In this document: piece by piece, positions 44,430-54,683 of the stretch
How the letters are laid out: each line of letters opens with the position of its first letter
Numbering within the stretch: position 1 is the first letter of the stretch
Source: Gulbenkiania mobilis
GTDB taxonomy: Bacteria; Pseudomonadota; Gammaproteobacteria; Burkholderiales; Chromobacteriaceae
Direction: 5' to 3'
NCBI GenBank assembly: GCA_004346645.1
Contig: SMDA01000001.1
Span: 434,001 to 498,000, forward strand
DNA: 64,000 nt
Made by a program: the position numbers and the translations under genes
The notes under the pieces: model-generated
What the model was told of the DNA's origin: nothing
The model's database searches: none
What the model saw: the letters and a program-made list of their open reading frames with translations, nothing else

Positions 44430-45686
44430 ATGGCAACCGATCTGTCTTCCGCACTACCTGCGGCGCTTGGTGGGACCGACCCCGCGCCAGCCGGGCGTAT
44501 CCGTGCCGGCACCCCGGCCTTCCTGCGTACCGCGCGCGCCATGTTCGTGGCGGGTTTTGCCACGTTCTCCATGCTGTACTGCATGCAGCCCCTGATGCCG
44601 CACCTGTCACACGAGTTCGGTCTCTCGGCTGGCGTGGCCAGTGGCGTGGTGTCCGTCGCTACCGGTGCGTTGGCGCTTACGCTGATTCCGGTGAGCGTGC
44701 TGGCCGACCGCTATGGCCGTACCGCCATCATGAACGCCTCCATCTTTCTGTCAGCACTGTTCACCCTGCTGGCGGCATGGACCGACAGCTTCGGCCAACT
44801 TCTGCTGTTGCGCACGCTGATGGGTGTTGCCGCTGCCGGGCTGCCTGCTGTGGCAATGGCCTATCTGGCAGAGGAGATGGAGCCCGCTTCCCTGGGTGGG
44901 GCGATCGGTCTTTACATCGCCGGCAATGCGCTGGGGGGCATGTGCGGGCGTTTCTTCATGGCGCTGATGACCGAATGGGTGTCGTGGCGGGTCGGTGTCG
45001 GACTCTTGGGGGCGCTGGGCCTGCTGGCCGCGCTGGAGTTCTGGCGCTGCCTGCCGCCTTCCCGGTTCTTTTCACCGGGAAGGCTGACGCCCGGGGCGGT
45101 GCTAGGGGCGCTGCGCGGCCATTTCTCGGACGCAGGCCTGCCCTGGCTGTTTGCGGTGGCGTTTCTGCTGATGGGCGCCTTCGTCAGTCTGTACAACTAT
45201 CTGGGCTACCGGCTGGCCCAGGCGCCCTACGGGCTATCGCCTGGGCAGATCGGGCTGGTGTTCCTGCTGTATGTGGTAGGAATGTGGAGTTCCACCTGGG
45301 GCGGTCGAATGGCCGACCGCTTCGGGCGGCGTACCGTACTGTGGCGCATGGTGCTGCTGACCGGGGCAGGCCTGCTGCTGACGCTGTTCGGCCCGCTCCC
45401 GCTGGTGATGGCCGGGGTGGGGCTCTTCACCTTTGGTTTCTTCGCTAGCCATGCCGTGGCCAGCAGCTGGGTCGGCCGGCGTGCCCTAAAGGCCCGGGGA
45501 CTGGCGTCTGCCCTCTATCTGACGGCGTATTATCTCGGCTCCAGCCTGGTGGGTAGCGCCACCGGCCCGGTGTGGACCCACCATGGGTGGAGCGGCATGG
45601 TCGGCGTGCTGGGCGCTATCCTCGCCCTGAGCCTCGTGGCCGGCCTGAAGCTGCGCCGGCTGGCACCGCTGCCAAGCGGAGGTTAG
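44430..45686 (+). CDS. MFS transporter (YnfM/arabinose efflux-like)
   Basis: Major facilitator permease of about 418 residues with 12 expected membrane segments. The loop-2 motif is VLADRYGRTAIM and the matching motif in the second half is MADRFGRRTVLWRM. FATFSMLYCMQPLMPHLSHE near residue 50 resembles the YnfM-type drug or metabolite exporters. The open frame begins at a TTG at 44370, but that region overlaps the promoter, so the ATG at 44430 was chosen. The divergent LysR gene is the likely regulator; substrate unknown. Confidence 0.85.
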   Translation: MATDLSSALPAALGGTDPAPAGRIRAGTPAFLRTARAMFVAGFATFSMLYCMQPLMPHLSHEFGLSAGVASGVVSVATGALALTLIPVSVLADRYGRTAIMNASIFLSALFTLLAAWTDSFGQLLLLRTLMGVAAAGLPAVAMAYLAEEMEPASLGGAIGLYIAGNALGGMCGRFFMALMTEWVSWRVGVGLLGALGLLAALEFWRCLPPSRFFSPGRLTPGAVLGALRGHFSDAGLPWLFAVAFLLMGAFVSLYNYLGYRLAQAPYGLSPGQIGLVFLLYVVGMWSSTWGGRMADRFGRRTVLWRMVLLTGAGLLLTLFGPLPLVMAGVGLFTFGFFASHAVASSWVGRRALKARGLASALYLTAYYLGSSLVGSATGPVWTHHGWSGMVGVLGAILALSLVAGLKLRRLAPLPSGG

Positions 45687-45735
45687 CCGGGCGCGTCCGG
45701 TTGTCGGGGCTGCCATCGAGCCCGCGGCGCGCTTT

Positions 45736-46665
45736 TCAATAGCCCTGTGTGCGTGCCACTTTGCCCAGTGGCTCGCTGCCTTCTGCCAGGCGCCGCAGGT
45801 TGGCCGAAATCTGCTCTACGGCCTCCTGTCGCAGGGTGATGGCGGCCACGTGCGGGGTAATGGTTACCGCCGGATGTCGCCACAGCGGATGCGCCGGTGG
45901 CAGAGGCTCCTCGGGAAAAACGTCCAGCTGGGCCGCGCGCAGATGGCCGCTCTCCAGCAGCCCTTGCAGGGCATCCAGGTCCAGCAGGTCGCCACGACCG
46001 GCATTGATGACCATTGCGCCCGGCGGCAGCCGGGCAAGGCGGGTCGCATCCAGTAGGCCCCGCGTCTGAGGGGTGGAGGGCAGCACACAGACGAGTACGT
46101 CGCTTTCGTTCAGCACGGTGTCCAGCCCTGTGGGGCCATGATGACAGAGGATGCCCGGCAGGGTCTGGGCGCTGCGGCTCCAGCCCTGCACCCGGTATCC
46201 GTCGGCCGCGAGCGCACGCGCCACCTGGCCGCCAATCTCTCCCAGTCCCAGCACGCCCACCCGTACCGTAGCCGGCAGACGGGGCGGCAGCATCTTCCAC
46301 ACGCCAGCCGTCTGTTGGCGCCGGTATATATCCATGTGGCGCTGGTAGCCCAGTACGCCGTAGCGCACATACTCCACCATTTGCTGCGCCATGCCGCCGT
46401 CGAGCAGACGGTAGATCGGCACCTCTGCTGCCAGGTCGTCACGCTGCAGCAGCCTGTCCACGCCAGCTCCCAGGTTGAATACGCCCTTCAGCCGCGACAT
46501 GCCGACAAACAGGCCCGGAGGTGGCCCCCAGGTAATGACGTATTCCACATCCTCGGGCCGGCTCAGGCCCTCTAGGTCGTTGAAGACATGCTGTGGTAGC
46601 GCGGTGCGGAAAAGGTCGAGGTAGGCAGCCACTTCGCGGGGTGCCGGGGTATGGATCAGGATCAT
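45736..46665 (-). CDS. ghrA: GhrA-like glyoxylate/hydroxypyruvate reductase
   Basis: NAD(P)-dependent D-2-hydroxyacid dehydrogenase, 309 residues, the GhrA size. It has the nucleotide-binding VRVGVLGLGEIGGQVARALA, the catalytic Arg in INAGRGDLLDLDAL, Glu in LDVFPEEPLPPAHPLWRHP and His in TITPHVAAIT. GhrA reduces glyoxylate and hydroxypyruvate. The N-terminal NLGAGVDRLL is shared by the GhrA group. A repeat word at 45798-45808 is read as SANL near the C-terminus. It is convergent with the MFS gene. Confidence 0.9.
   Translation of the reverse strand: MILIHTPAPREVAAYLDLFRTALPQHVFNDLEGLSRPEDVEYVITWGPPPGLFVGMSRLKGVFNLGAGVDRLLQRDDLAAEVPIYRLLDGGMAQQMVEYVRYGVLGYQRHMDIYRRQQTAGVWKMLPPRLPATVRVGVLGLGEIGGQVARALAADGYRVQGWSRSAQTLPGILCHHGPTGLDTVLNESDVLVCVLPSTPQTRGLLDATRLARLPPGAMVINAGRGDLLDLDALQGLLESGHLRAAQLDVFPEEPLPPAHPLWRHPAVTITPHVAAITLRQEAVEQISANLRRLAEGSEPLGKVARTQGY
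45798..45808 (+). repeat. Uptake-sequence-like 11-mer
   Basis: Copy near the 3' end of the GhrA-like gene; on the coding strand it reads SANL. Confidence 0.7.
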
Positions 46666-46720
46666 GGATGCAGGGAGCAGGAAACGCCGGCAGGCGACCG
46701 GGGAGGATGGATAGAGGGTG

Positions 46721-47158
46721 TCAGGCGCTTTCGGGCGTCAGACGCTTCTTGAGGTAGATGCGCCGATGACCCGGCGGGCAGTCTTCCAGTTCGCCCATGT
46801 AGTCAAAGCCTAGCTTGCGGTAGAAGTCGGGCGCCTGAAAGTCGTAGGTGTAGAGGAACATACCGACGCAGCCCAACTGCCGTGCCTTGGCTTCCACCTC
46901 GGCCATCAGGCGACTGCCCAGCCCGTCATGTCGGGCCTCCGGGTGCAGCCACAGGTAGTCGACATACAGCCAGCCCATGCCGGCCTGGCCGAACAGGCCA
47001 CCCATCACCCGCCCGCTGTCATCACGCGCATAAAGTTCGAAGGCTTCGTAGGCGTACGGCCCGACGTGTCCGGTGTTGTATAAGGTCAGGCCGTCACTGA
47101 TGAGGGCGCGGGCTGCCGGGTCGGCGCCAAAAGCAAGGTGCAGCGGGCTCTGGGACAT
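46721..47158 (-). CDS. GNAT-family N-acetyltransferase
   Basis: Predicted acetyltransferase, 145 residues from ATG 47158 with GGAGG upstream. It has the GNAT acetyl-CoA loop in ARHDGLGSRLMAEVEAKARQ and the C-terminal DFYRKLGFDYMGELEDCPPG typical of this fold; the beta strand before it is GWLYVDYLWLHPE. The substrate is unknown. The open frame continues to 47251, but the shorter form has the binding site. selO lies upstream on the same strand with 89 bases between. Confidence 0.85.
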   Translation of the reverse strand: MSQSPLHLAFGADPAARALISDGLTLYNTGHVGPYAYEAFELYARDDSGRVMGGLFGQAGMGWLYVDYLWLHPEARHDGLGSRLMAEVEAKARQLGCVGMFLYTYDFQAPDFYRKLGFDYMGELEDCPPGHRRIYLKKRLTPESA

Positions 47159-47247
47159 GAGACCTCCGTATGACAGAACCGTCAGTGTAGCGGTACCCGA
47201 CGGGGGCCTGGCAAGGGCCTGCTGTGGCAAGAGGGCCGTGCATTGGC

Positions 47248-48723
47248 TCAAGTGCCGCAGAAAGTGCGGTAGCCCTCGGCTAGCTCGGGGACGGGTGGCA
47301 GCGCATACCGGTCCAGCCCCGGCCGGAAGGTATAGGGCGCCCGCACCACTTCCAGCAGCCGCAGCAGGGGCGCGAGGTCGTCATGGGCACTGGCCGCCAG
47401 GAGCGCTTCTTCCACCAGGTGGTTGCGGGGGATGTAGAGCGGGTTCGCGGCCCGCATCCGGGCGGCACTGTCTTGGACACTGCCGGGCTCTTCGGCCAAC
47501 CGGGCACGCCAGCGGGGAAGCCAGGCGTTCAGCTGGGCCGCATCGGCGAACAGGGCGGTAAGGGGGGCTGCGTCACCCTCGGCCGCGTCTGCCAGATGCC
47601 GCCAGGCCAGGGTGTGGTCGGCGTGTGCGGCGGCCAGCAGCGCTACCCAATCGTCGGCTAGCCCTGCATCACCTTCGCGTTCGGCTGTCAGCCCCAGCTT
47701 GCGGGTGGCCTGCACCAGCCAATGCCTGCGGTAGCAGGCGGCAAAGCCCTGGATTACCTCGGTGGCGGCCGGTACCGCACTGGCCGGGTCGTCGGGGGCC
47801 ATCAGCACCAGCAGGGCTTCGGCCAACCTTGCCAGGTTCCAGGGCGCGATCAGCGGCTGGTTGCCGTAGGCGTAGCGTCCTTCCCGGTCGATCGAGCTGA
47901 ACACCGTGGCGGAGTCGTACGCATCCATGAAAGCGCAGGGACCGTAATCGATGGTCTCGCCGGAAAGGGTCATGTTGTCAGTGTTCATCACGCCGTGGAT
48001 GAAGCCGGCGTGCATCCAGCGCGCGATCAGTGCCGCCTGCCGTTCGCAGGCCGCCTCCAGCAGTGCAAGGTAAGGGGTCTTGCTGCCGGCCAGCTCCGGG
48101 TAGTGACGGGCGATGGTGTAATCGGCCAGCGCCTGGAGTGTTTCGTGGTCGCCATGTGCCGCAAAGAACTGAAAAGTGCCAACGCGGATGTGGCTGGCTG
48201 CAACGCGCGTCAGTACCGCACCGGGCAGGGCACGTTCGCGCAGTATGCGCTCACCGGTCGCCACCACCGCCAGCGCGCGGGTGGTGGGAATGCCCAGTGC
48301 GTGCATCGCCTCGCCGATGACTAGCTCGCGCAGCATTGGCCCGACCGCGGCCTTGCCGTCGCCGCGTCGGGAGAAGGGGGTGCGCCCGCTCCCCTTGAAG
48401 GCCAGGTCGTAGCGGCGCCCCTGCGGGTCGAGTACTTCGCCCAGCAGCAGGGCACGGCCATCCCCCAAGGTCGGGGAGAAACCGCCGAACTGATGGCCGG
48501 CATACGCTTGAGCGACCGGCTCCGCGCCCTCGGGCAGCTCTGCTCCGGAGAAAAGCCGCGCCACCATGGCGTCGTCGGTATCGCCAAGTGTGATGCCCAG
48601 CTCTTCGGCCAAGGGGGCATTCCAGTAAAGCAGCGCCGGGGCGGGCGGCGTTTCGGGGGCGACAGCGATGCAGGCATCGGGCAGGTCGCGCTGGTAGCTG
48701 TGGTCGAATCGTATGCGGATCAT
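47248..48723 (-). CDS. selO: SelO/YdiU, protein adenylyltransferase
   Basis: Pseudokinase-fold AMPylator of 491 residues. The family blocks are GHQFGGFSPTLGDGRALLLG, KGSGRTPFSRRGDGKAAVGP and the metal-binding region GVMNTDNMTLSGETIDYGPC. The C-terminus ends PVPELAEGYRTFCGT, where the Cys aligns with the Sec or Cys end of SelO proteins (C-x-x form), with no selenocysteine codon. It AMPylates redox proteins. GGAGTGAAG precedes the ATG. Two full repeat words lie inside, both read as RLAE. Confidence 0.95.
   Translation of the reverse strand: MIRIRFDHSYQRDLPDACIAVAPETPPAPALLYWNAPLAEELGITLGDTDDAMVARLFSGAELPEGAEPVAQAYAGHQFGGFSPTLGDGRALLLGEVLDPQGRRYDLAFKGSGRTPFSRRGDGKAAVGPMLRELVIGEAMHALGIPTTRALAVVATGERILRERALPGAVLTRVAASHIRVGTFQFFAAHGDHETLQALADYTIARHYPELAGSKTPYLALLEAACERQAALIARWMHAGFIHGVMNTDNMTLSGETIDYGPCAFMDAYDSATVFSSIDREGRYAYGNQPLIAPWNLARLAEALLVLMAPDDPASAVPAATEVIQGFAACYRRHWLVQATRKLGLTAEREGDAGLADDWVALLAAAHADHTLAWRHLADAAEGDAAPLTALFADAAQLNAWLPRWRARLAEEPGSVQDSAARMRAANPLYIPRNHLVEEALLAASAHDDLAPLLRLLEVVRAPYTFRPGLDRYALPPVPELAEGYRTFCGT
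47490..47501 (-). repeat. Uptake-sequence-like 12-mer (minus orientation)
   Basis: Full copy in selO, read on the coding strand as RLAEE. Confidence 0.75.
47817..47828 (-). repeat. Uptake-sequence-like 12-mer (minus orientation)
   Basis: Second full copy in selO, extended form with TT following, read on the coding strand as RLAEA. Confidence 0.75.
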
Positions 48724-48739
48724 GGCTTCACTCCAGCAA

Positions 48740-48763
48740 AAAGCCGTCCTGCTGGACGGCTTT
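48740..48763 (-). terminator. Terminator after ygiQ
   Basis: AAAGCCGTCC (48740-48749) pairs perfectly with GGACGGCTTT (48754-48763), loop TGCT. On the minus strand it ends with five T residues. It lies between ygiQ and selO, both minus strand. Confidence 0.8.
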
Positions 48764-48774
48764 GGCGTTCGGGT

Positions 48775-51054
48775 TCAGGCAGTACGCCCCTTGCTGCGTG
48801 GTTTGCCCCCGGCCCGGCCCGGTGCGGCTTTGGCGCCGGGCTTGGGGGTTTTGCCCTGCGTGAAGGAGGGCGCAGGCTTGGGGCCCCCCATCTTGGGCGC
48901 GCGCGCGGGCGGCGCATCCTGAAAGCGTTTGGTCGGGTGGTGGGCGGTACGCGCCGGGTTGAAGCGCCCCGGCGCAGCCAGGCCGGAACCGGGCGGCCGC
49001 GGCGGAATCAGCTGGTCGCGCCGGTTGCCGATCAGGTCGGTGCGCCCCATGTCCACCAAGGCATCGTGGATGATCTGCCAGTTCTCGGGGGCATGGTAGC
49101 GCAGCAGGGCCTTGTGCAGCTTGCGACGGTAGCCGTCGCGCACCACATCCACCTTTTCCGAGCTGCGTGACAGCTTCTTGAGCGGGTTGCGGCGGGTATG
49201 CCACATGGTGGTGGCCAGCGCCATCGGCGTCGGCGTGAAAGTCTGCACCTGATCGAGCCTGAAGTTGTTCTTTTTCAGCCACAGCGCCAGGTTGACCATG
49301 TCCTCGTCGCTGGTGCCCGGATGGGCAGCGATGAAGTACGGAATCAGATACTGCTCCTTGCCCGCCTGACGGCTGAAGCGCTCGAACAGCTCCTTGAACT
49401 TGTCATAAGCGCCCATGCCCGGCTTCATCATTTTGGACAGCGGGCCGTCCTCCGTGTGTTCCGGCGCAATCTTCAGGTAGCCGCCTACATGGTGTTGTAC
49501 CAGTTCCTTGATGTATTCGGGCGAGCGTACCGCCAGGTCATAGCGCAGACCGGACTGGATGTTGATTTTCTTCACCCCCGGAATCGCGCGTGCCTTGCGA
49601 TAGAGCTGGATCAGGTGGCTGTGGTCGGTGTTGAGGTTCTCGCAGATGTCCGGGTACACGCACGACAACTTGCGACAGGACGATTCGATCTTCTTGTCCT
49701 TGCAGTGCAGGCGGTACATGTTGGCGGTGGGGCCCCCCAGATCGGAGATGTGGCCGGTAAAGCCGGGTGTCTTGTCGCGGATTTCCTCGATCTCGCGCAG
49801 GATGGAGTCTTCCGAACGGCTCTGGATGATGCGACCCTCGTGCTCGGTGATCGAGCAGAAAGTACAGCCGCCAAAACAGCCGCGCATGATATTGATCGAG
49901 AACTTGATCATTTCCCATGCCGGAATGTGCGCGTCGCCATAACTCGGGTGCGGGTTGCGGGCGTAAGGCAGGCCGTAGACGAAATCCATCTCCTCGGTAG
50001 TGAGCGGAATCGGCGGCGGGTTGAGCCACACGTCGCGCTCGCCGTGCAGCTGGACCAGCGCCCGGGCGTTGCCGGGGTTGGACTCCAGGTGCAGCGTGCG
50101 GCTGGCGTGCGCGTACAGTACCGGGTCATGGGCCACCGCCTCGTAAGCCGGGATGCGGATCACGGTGCGCGCCCGCTGCGCGCGGCGTTCGGCCAACCTT
50201 TCCTCGCGCGAGACGATACGCACCGGCTGGGGCGCCGAAGGGTCCGCGGCCGCCTGGGCCTGGCTGGCCTGCTCGGGCAGGTCCTCGTAGGGGCTCAGGT
50301 GCGGATCGATACGGCCCGGCGTGTCCACCGTGGTGGAATCCATCTCGCTCCAGTCGTCCGAAGGCCGCCAACCGTGCGGTACCACGAAAGCCGTCCCACG
50401 CACGTCCCGGATCTGCGACAGTTTTTCGCCGGCCGCGACGCGGTGCGCGATCTCCACCAGTGCCCGCTCGGCGTTGCCGTACAGCAGAATGTCCGCCTTG
50501 GAGGTGGCGAGCACGGATGGGCGCACCTTCTCGCTCCAGTAGTCGTAATGGGCGATGCGGCGCAGCGAGGCCTCGATCGAGCCGATCATTACCCCCACGC
50601 CAGGGTAGGCCTCGCGACAGCGCTGCGCGTACACCGTCACCGCCCGGTCCGGCCGCTTGTTGGGCGCGGCATGCGGTGTGTAGGCATCATCCGAACGCGG
50701 CTTGCGGTCGGCGGTGTAGCGGTTGATCATCGAATCCATATTGCCGGCAGTCACGCCGAAGAACAGGTTGGGCCGGCCCAACTGGCGGAAGGGTTCGGCC
50801 GAATGCCAGTCCGGCTGGGCGATGATGCCCACGCGGAAGCCCTGCGCCTCGAGCAGCCGGCCGATCAGCGCCATGCCGAAACTGGGGTGGTCGATATAGC
50901 AATCGCCGGACACGATGATGATGTCGCAGCTGTCCCAGCCCAGCGCGTCCATTTCAGCGCGGGAAGTAGGCAGGAACGGGGCCGTGCCGAAGCGGTGCGC
51001 CCAGTATTTCCGGTACGAAAAGATCGGTTTGACGGCAGCGTGTGGGTGGTTCAT
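48775..51054 (-). CDS. ygiQ: YgiQ-family radical SAM protein
   Basis: Large radical SAM enzyme of unknown substrate, about 759 residues. The N-terminal YgiQ domain ([20 protein letters not shown]) is followed by the [4Fe-4S]-binding cysteines in [18 protein letters not shown] near residue 388 (Cys-x3-Cys-x2-Cys), and the DUF3362 region ([20 protein letters not shown] and beyond). The last 70 residues are a basic, Pro-, Ala- and Gly-rich tail ([19 protein letters not shown]), typical of this family and perhaps RNA-binding. The open frame runs on to 51372 across the glnS start; the ATG at 51054 fits the family N-terminus. Confidence 0.93.
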   Translation of the reverse strand: MNHPHAAVKPIFSYRKYWAHRFGTAPFLPTSRAEMDALGWDSCDIIIVSGDCYIDHPSFGMALIGRLLEAQGFRVGIIAQPDWHSAEPFRQLGRPNLFFGVTAGNMDSMINRYTADRKPRSDDAYTPHAAPNKRPDRAVTVYAQRCREAYPGVGVMIGSIEASLRRIAHYDYWSEKVRPSVLATSKADILLYGNAERALVEIAHRVAAGEKLSQIRDVRGTAFVVPHGWRPSDDWSEMDSTTVDTPGRIDPHLSPYEDLPEQASQAQAAADPSAPQPVRIVSREERLAERRAQRARTVIRIPAYEAVAHDPVLYAHASRTLHLESNPGNARALVQLHGERDVWLNPPPIPLTTEEMDFVYGLPYARNPHPSYGDAHIPAWEMIKFSINIMRGCFGGCTFCSITEHEGRIIQSRSEDSILREIEEIRDKTPGFTGHISDLGGPTANMYRLHCKDKKIESSCRKLSCVYPDICENLNTDHSHLIQLYRKARAIPGVKKINIQSGLRYDLAVRSPEYIKELVQHHVGGYLKIAPEHTEDGPLSKMMKPGMGAYDKFKELFERFSRQAGKEQYLIPYFIAAHPGTSDEDMVNLALWLKKNNFRLDQVQTFTPTPMALATTMWHTRRNPLKKLSRSSEKVDVVRDGYRRKLHKALLRYHAPENWQIIHDALVDMGRTDLIGNRRDQLIPPRPPGSGLAAPGRFNPARTAHHPTKRFQDAPPARAPKMGGPKPAPSFTQGKTPKPGAKAAPGRAGGKPRSKGRTA
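50188..50198 (-). repeat. Uptake-sequence-like 11-mer (minus orientation)
   Basis: Copy in ygiQ, read on the coding strand as RLAER in a variable charged segment. Confidence 0.7.
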
Positions 51055-51212
51055 GGCGGGTGGTGTTTTTCGGAAGACGCGCATTATGCCGCAAACAGGC
51101 GGCCGGGGCACGGGAAAACGCTTGTATTTCATCGCACTAGCGCATCGGCGCGCCAGACGGGGGCGGACAGGGCGTACTGCCGGGTGGCAAGGTGCCAAAC
51201 GGTCAAATGCGT

Positions 51213-51218
51213 TACAAT
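51213..51218 (+). promoter_or_regulatory. Possible -10 element for glnS
   Basis: TACAAT, in the 205-base gap between divergent ygiQ and glnS, 42 bases before the glnS ATG. No good -35 hexamer stands 17 bases upstream, so this is weak. The glnS start has no clear Shine-Dalgarno sequence. Confidence 0.3.
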
Positions 51219-51259
51219 CGCGCCCATTGCAAACGTAACGCCTTACTTCAGAATAAAAG

Positions 51260-52942
51260 ATGAGCACCGAAAACACGCCGGTTGCGAGCAACTTCATTCG
51301 CAACATCATCGACGAAGACCTGGCTTCCGGTAAGTACCGCAGCATCGTCACCCGTTTCCCGCCCGAACCCAACGGTTACCTGCATGTGGGCCACGTGAAG
51401 GCCATCTGCATCAACTTCGGCCTGGCCGAGGATTACCAAGGCTCGTGCAACCTGCGCATGGACGACACCAACCCTGAGAAGGAGTCGGACGAGTACGTGC
51501 AGGCCATCAAGGAAGGGGTGGCCTGGCTGGGATTCAAATGGAACGGGGAAGTTCGCTACGCCTCGGATTATTTTGACCGGCTGTACGACTATGCAGTCGA
51601 ACTCATCCGTGCCGGCAAGGCCTACGTGGACGACCTCACCGCCGAGGAGATCCGCCAGTACCGCGGCACGCTGACCGAGCCGGGCCGCGAGAGCCCCTAC
51701 CGCAGCCGCAGCCCGGAGGAGAACCTCGACCTCTTCACACGTATGCGCGACGGCGAGTTCCCGGACGGCAGCAAGACGCTGCGCCTGAAAATCGACATGG
51801 CGTCCGGCAACCTCAACCTGCGCGACCCCGTGATCTACCGCATTCGCCGCGCCCATCACCACCGCACCGGCGACAAGTGGTGCATTTATCCGATGTACGA
51901 CTACACCCATTGCATCTCCGATGCGATCGAGGGCGTCACCCATTCGCTGTGCTCGCTGGAGTTCGAAGACCACCGTCCGCTGTACGACTGGGTGCTGGAC
52001 AACATCAGCATCGAATGCCACCCGCGGCAGTACGAGTTCTCCCGCCTGGAGTTGCTGTATACCATCACCTCCAAGCGCAAGCTCAACCGTCTCGTGACTG
52101 AAGGCTACGTGTCCGGCTGGGACGATCCGCGCATGCCCACCGTGGCCGGCATGCGCCGCCGCGGCTACACCCCTTCTGGGCTGCGCCTGTTCGCGCAGCG
52201 CATCGGTGTTTCCAAGTCGGAGAACATCATCGACATGAGCGTGCTGGAAGGCGCTGTGCGCGAAGAGTTGGAGAGCGGCAGTCCACGCATCATGGCTGTA
52301 CTCGATCCGATCCGCGTCACGCTCACCAACTTCGAGGCGGGCCTGACCGCCAGCCGCAGCGCGCCCTACCACCCGCATCATCCCGAATTCGGCGAGCGCG
52401 AAGTGCCGATCGCGCGCGAGATCTACATCGAGCGCGACGACTTCGCCGAAGTGCCGCCACCCAAGTGGCAGCGCCTCACCCCCGGTGGTGAGGTGCGCCT
52501 GCGCTACAGCTATGTGATCCGTTGTGACGAGGTGGTGAAGGACGCCAGCGGCAAGGTAGTGGAGCTCAAGTGCTCGATCGACCACGACACCCTCGGCAAG
52601 AACCCCGAAGGTCGCAAGGTGAAGGGCGTGATCCACTGGATCTCCGCCCAGCATGCGGTGGAGGCCGAAGTGCGTCTGTACGACCGCCTCTTTACCGAGC
52701 CGCGCCCCGACGCAGTGCGTGGCGAGGATGGCGAATATACCGATTTTGTGCGCTTCCTCAATCCGGGTTCGCTACAGGTAGTGACAGGCTACGTGGAGCC
52801 CGTGGCGCTGGAGCTGCCGCCGGAAGCACGCTACCAGTTCGAGCGCATCGGCTACTTCGTCACCGACCGACACGACCATCAGCCGGGCCGCAAGGTGGTG
52901 TTCAACCGCACCGTCGGGCTGAAGGATTCATTCGGCAAGTGA
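51260..52942 (+). CDS. glnS: GlnRS, glutaminyl-tRNA synthetase
   Basis: Class I aminoacyl-tRNA synthetase of 560 residues. The HIGH-type motif is in [20 protein letters not shown] near residue 35 and the KMSKS-type motif is in [11 protein letters not shown]. The C-terminal anticodon-binding domain is present ([20 protein letters not shown]). Presence of GlnRS means direct Gln-tRNA charging, as in most beta- and gammaproteobacteria. A stem made from a repeat word and a diverged partner follows at 52953-52979. Confidence 0.97.
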   Translation: MSTENTPVASNFIRNIIDEDLASGKYRSIVTRFPPEPNGYLHVGHVKAICINFGLAEDYQGSCNLRMDDTNPEKESDEYVQAIKEGVAWLGFKWNGEVRYASDYFDRLYDYAVELIRAGKAYVDDLTAEEIRQYRGTLTEPGRESPYRSRSPEENLDLFTRMRDGEFPDGSKTLRLKIDMASGNLNLRDPVIYRIRRAHHHRTGDKWCIYPMYDYTHCISDAIEGVTHSLCSLEFEDHRPLYDWVLDNISIECHPRQYEFSRLELLYTITSKRKLNRLVTEGYVSGWDDPRMPTVAGMRRRGYTPSGLRLFAQRIGVSKSENIIDMSVLEGAVREELESGSPRIMAVLDPIRVTLTNFEAGLTASRSAPYHPHHPEFGEREVPIAREIYIERDDFAEVPPPKWQRLTPGGEVRLRYSYVIRCDEVVKDASGKVVELKCSIDHDTLGKNPEGRKVKGVIHWISAQHAVEAEVRLYDRLFTEPRPDAVRGEDGEYTDFVRFLNPGSLQVVTGYVEPVALELPPEARYQFERIGYFVTDRHDHQPGRKVVFNRTVGLKDSFGK

Positions 52943-52952
52943 GGATGACCGG

Positions 52953-52979
52953 GGTTGGCCGAAGCTGCTTTGGCCAATC
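52953..52979 (+). terminator. Stem from a 12-mer and a diverged partner after glnS
   Basis: A full GGTTGGCCGAAG word (52953-52964) can pair with CTTTGGCCAATC (52968-52979); the two differences from a perfect inverted copy both give G-U pairs in RNA, so the stem is kept. It starts ten bases after the glnS stop. No long T run follows. Confidence 0.6.
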
Positions 52980-53036
52980 TCCTGCCGCAGCGCACTCGGG
53001 CGCCGGGCGTGGCAAACCCCCAAGGGAGAAAACAAC

Positions 53037-54674
53037 ATGAAACTGACCGCGAGGACCTTCGGCCTGTCGCTGGTGGCGGTGGCCGTTCTGGCCGGCTGCG
53101 CCCAGACTGGCCCCTACCAGCAGGACCGCACCTATCGTCTTACCATCCTGCACACCAACGATCACCACGGGCACTTCTGGAAGAACGCCGACGGTGAGTA
53201 CGGTCTGGCGGCACGCAAGACACTGGTGGACCGCATTCGCGCCGAGGTCAAGGCCCAGGGCGGCTACACCCTGCTGCTGGACGGCGGGGACGTGAATACC
53301 GGCGTACCCGAGTCCGACCTCCTCGACGCCGAGCCCGACTTCAAGGGCATGAACAAACTGGGCTACGACGCGATGGCCGTGGGCAACCACGAGTTCGACA
53401 AGCCCCTCTCGGTACTGAAGAAGCAGGCGCGCTGGGCCGACTTCCCGCTGCTTTCGGCCAACGTCTACCAGGGCGGGCAGCGACTGTTCAAGCCCTACCA
53501 GATCTTCAATCTCGGCGGTATCAAGGTGGCGGTGATGGGCCTGACCACTGACGACACCTGGAAGCTCGTCAACCCCGACAACATCAAGGGCGTCGAATTC
53601 CGCAACCCCATCGAGGAAGCCTCGCGTCTGGTGCCCGAACTGCGTGCCCAGGCCGATGTCGTGATTGCAGCCACGCACATGGGGCACTACGAGGACGGCA
53701 GGCACGGCGTCAACGCTGCGGGCGACGTCGAGATGGCGCGTGCGGTGAAGGGCATCGACCTGATCGTGGGCGGGCACAGCCAGAACCCGGTGTGCATGAA
53801 GGCCGAGAACGTCACCGACAAGGAATACGTGCCCGGTGGGCCTTGCCGTCCGGACCGCCAGAACGGTGCCTGGATCGTGCAGGCACACGAATGGGGCAAG
53901 TACGTTGGTCGCGCAGATTTCGAGTTCCGCAACGGTCAGCTGCGTCTGGTGAAGTACGCGCTGATCCCGGTCAACCTGATGAAGTCGGTCAAGGCCCCGG
54001 ACGGTAAGGTCGTCAAGACGGCCTACACCGAGCTCATCCCTGAGGATCAGCATATGCTGGCCTACCTGAAACCCTTCCAGGACAAAGGTCAGGAGAAGCT
54101 GGGTGTGGAAGTAGGCCGGACTGACGGCAAGCTGGAAGGCGACCGCGCAGTGGTGCGCAAGGAACCGACCAACCTGGGAGTGCTCTTGGCCACCGCGATG
54201 ATGGAAAAGGCCAAGGCCGACGTGGCGGTGCTCAACTCCGGCGGTATTCGGGATTCGCTGCCGGCCGGCGTGGTCACCTACCGCGATGTGCTGAAGGTAC
54301 AGCCCTTTGCCAGCACGCTGGTGTATGCCGACCTGAGCGGCAAGGAGCTGACTGACTATCTGGCTGCGGCTGCCCGCATGACCCCGGGGGCCGGTGCCTT
54401 CCCGCAATTTGCCGGTGTGCGTCTGCTGATCGAGAACGGCGAACTGAAGTCTGCCCGGATCAAGGGGCAGCCGATCGATCCGACACGTACCTATCGGCTG
54501 GCCACCAACAGCTTCGTCGCAGCTGGCGGGGACGGCTATCCCAAGCTGGCGGAGCTGCGCGGTTTCGTCAATACCGGCTTTGTCGATGCTGACATTCTCA
54601 AGGACTTCATCGCGGCTCGCTCGCCGCTGCGCACCGCGGACTTCCGTCCCGGCGACGCTGTGGTCCGCAAGTAA
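53037..54674 (+). CDS. Lipoprotein 5'-nucleotidase (UshA/NutA-like)
   Basis: Surface or periplasmic metallophosphatase, 545 residues. The signal ends in a good lipobox (VLAGC, Cys22), so it is predicted to be lipid-anchored. The metallophosphatase domain has LTILHTNDHHGHFW, DGGDVNTG, AVGNHEFDKPL, ATHMGHY and GGHSQNP. The C-terminal nucleotide-binding domain includes NSGGIRDSLPAGVVTYRDV and NSFVAAGGDGYPKL. It probably dephosphorylates extracellular nucleotides for uptake. AGGGAG precedes the ATG. Confidence 0.92.
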   Translation: MKLTARTFGLSLVAVAVLAGCAQTGPYQQDRTYRLTILHTNDHHGHFWKNADGEYGLAARKTLVDRIRAEVKAQGGYTLLLDGGDVNTGVPESDLLDAEPDFKGMNKLGYDAMAVGNHEFDKPLSVLKKQARWADFPLLSANVYQGGQRLFKPYQIFNLGGIKVAVMGLTTDDTWKLVNPDNIKGVEFRNPIEEASRLVPELRAQADVVIAATHMGHYEDGRHGVNAAGDVEMARAVKGIDLIVGGHSQNPVCMKAENVTDKEYVPGGPCRPDRQNGAWIVQAHEWGKYVGRADFEFRNGQLRLVKYALIPVNLMKSVKAPDGKVVKTAYTELIPEDQHMLAYLKPFQDKGQEKLGVEVGRTDGKLEGDRAVVRKEPTNLGVLLATAMMEKAKADVAVLNSGGIRDSLPAGVVTYRDVLKVQPFASTLVYADLSGKELTDYLAAAARMTPGAGAFPQFAGVRLLIENGELKSARIKGQPIDPTRTYRLATNSFVAAGGDGYPKLAELRGFVNTGFVDADILKDFIAARSPLRTADFRPGDAVVRK

Positions 54675-54683
54675 GCGCACCAA

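Noticed and set aside
45705-45724. Weak hairpin between the MFS gene and ghrA as a terminator.
   Set aside because: Only five base pairs are secure and the T run is short, so I do not call it.
51055-51372. Extended YgiQ start at 51372.
   Set aside because: It would run through the divergent control region and the start of glnS; the family N-terminus begins at 51054.
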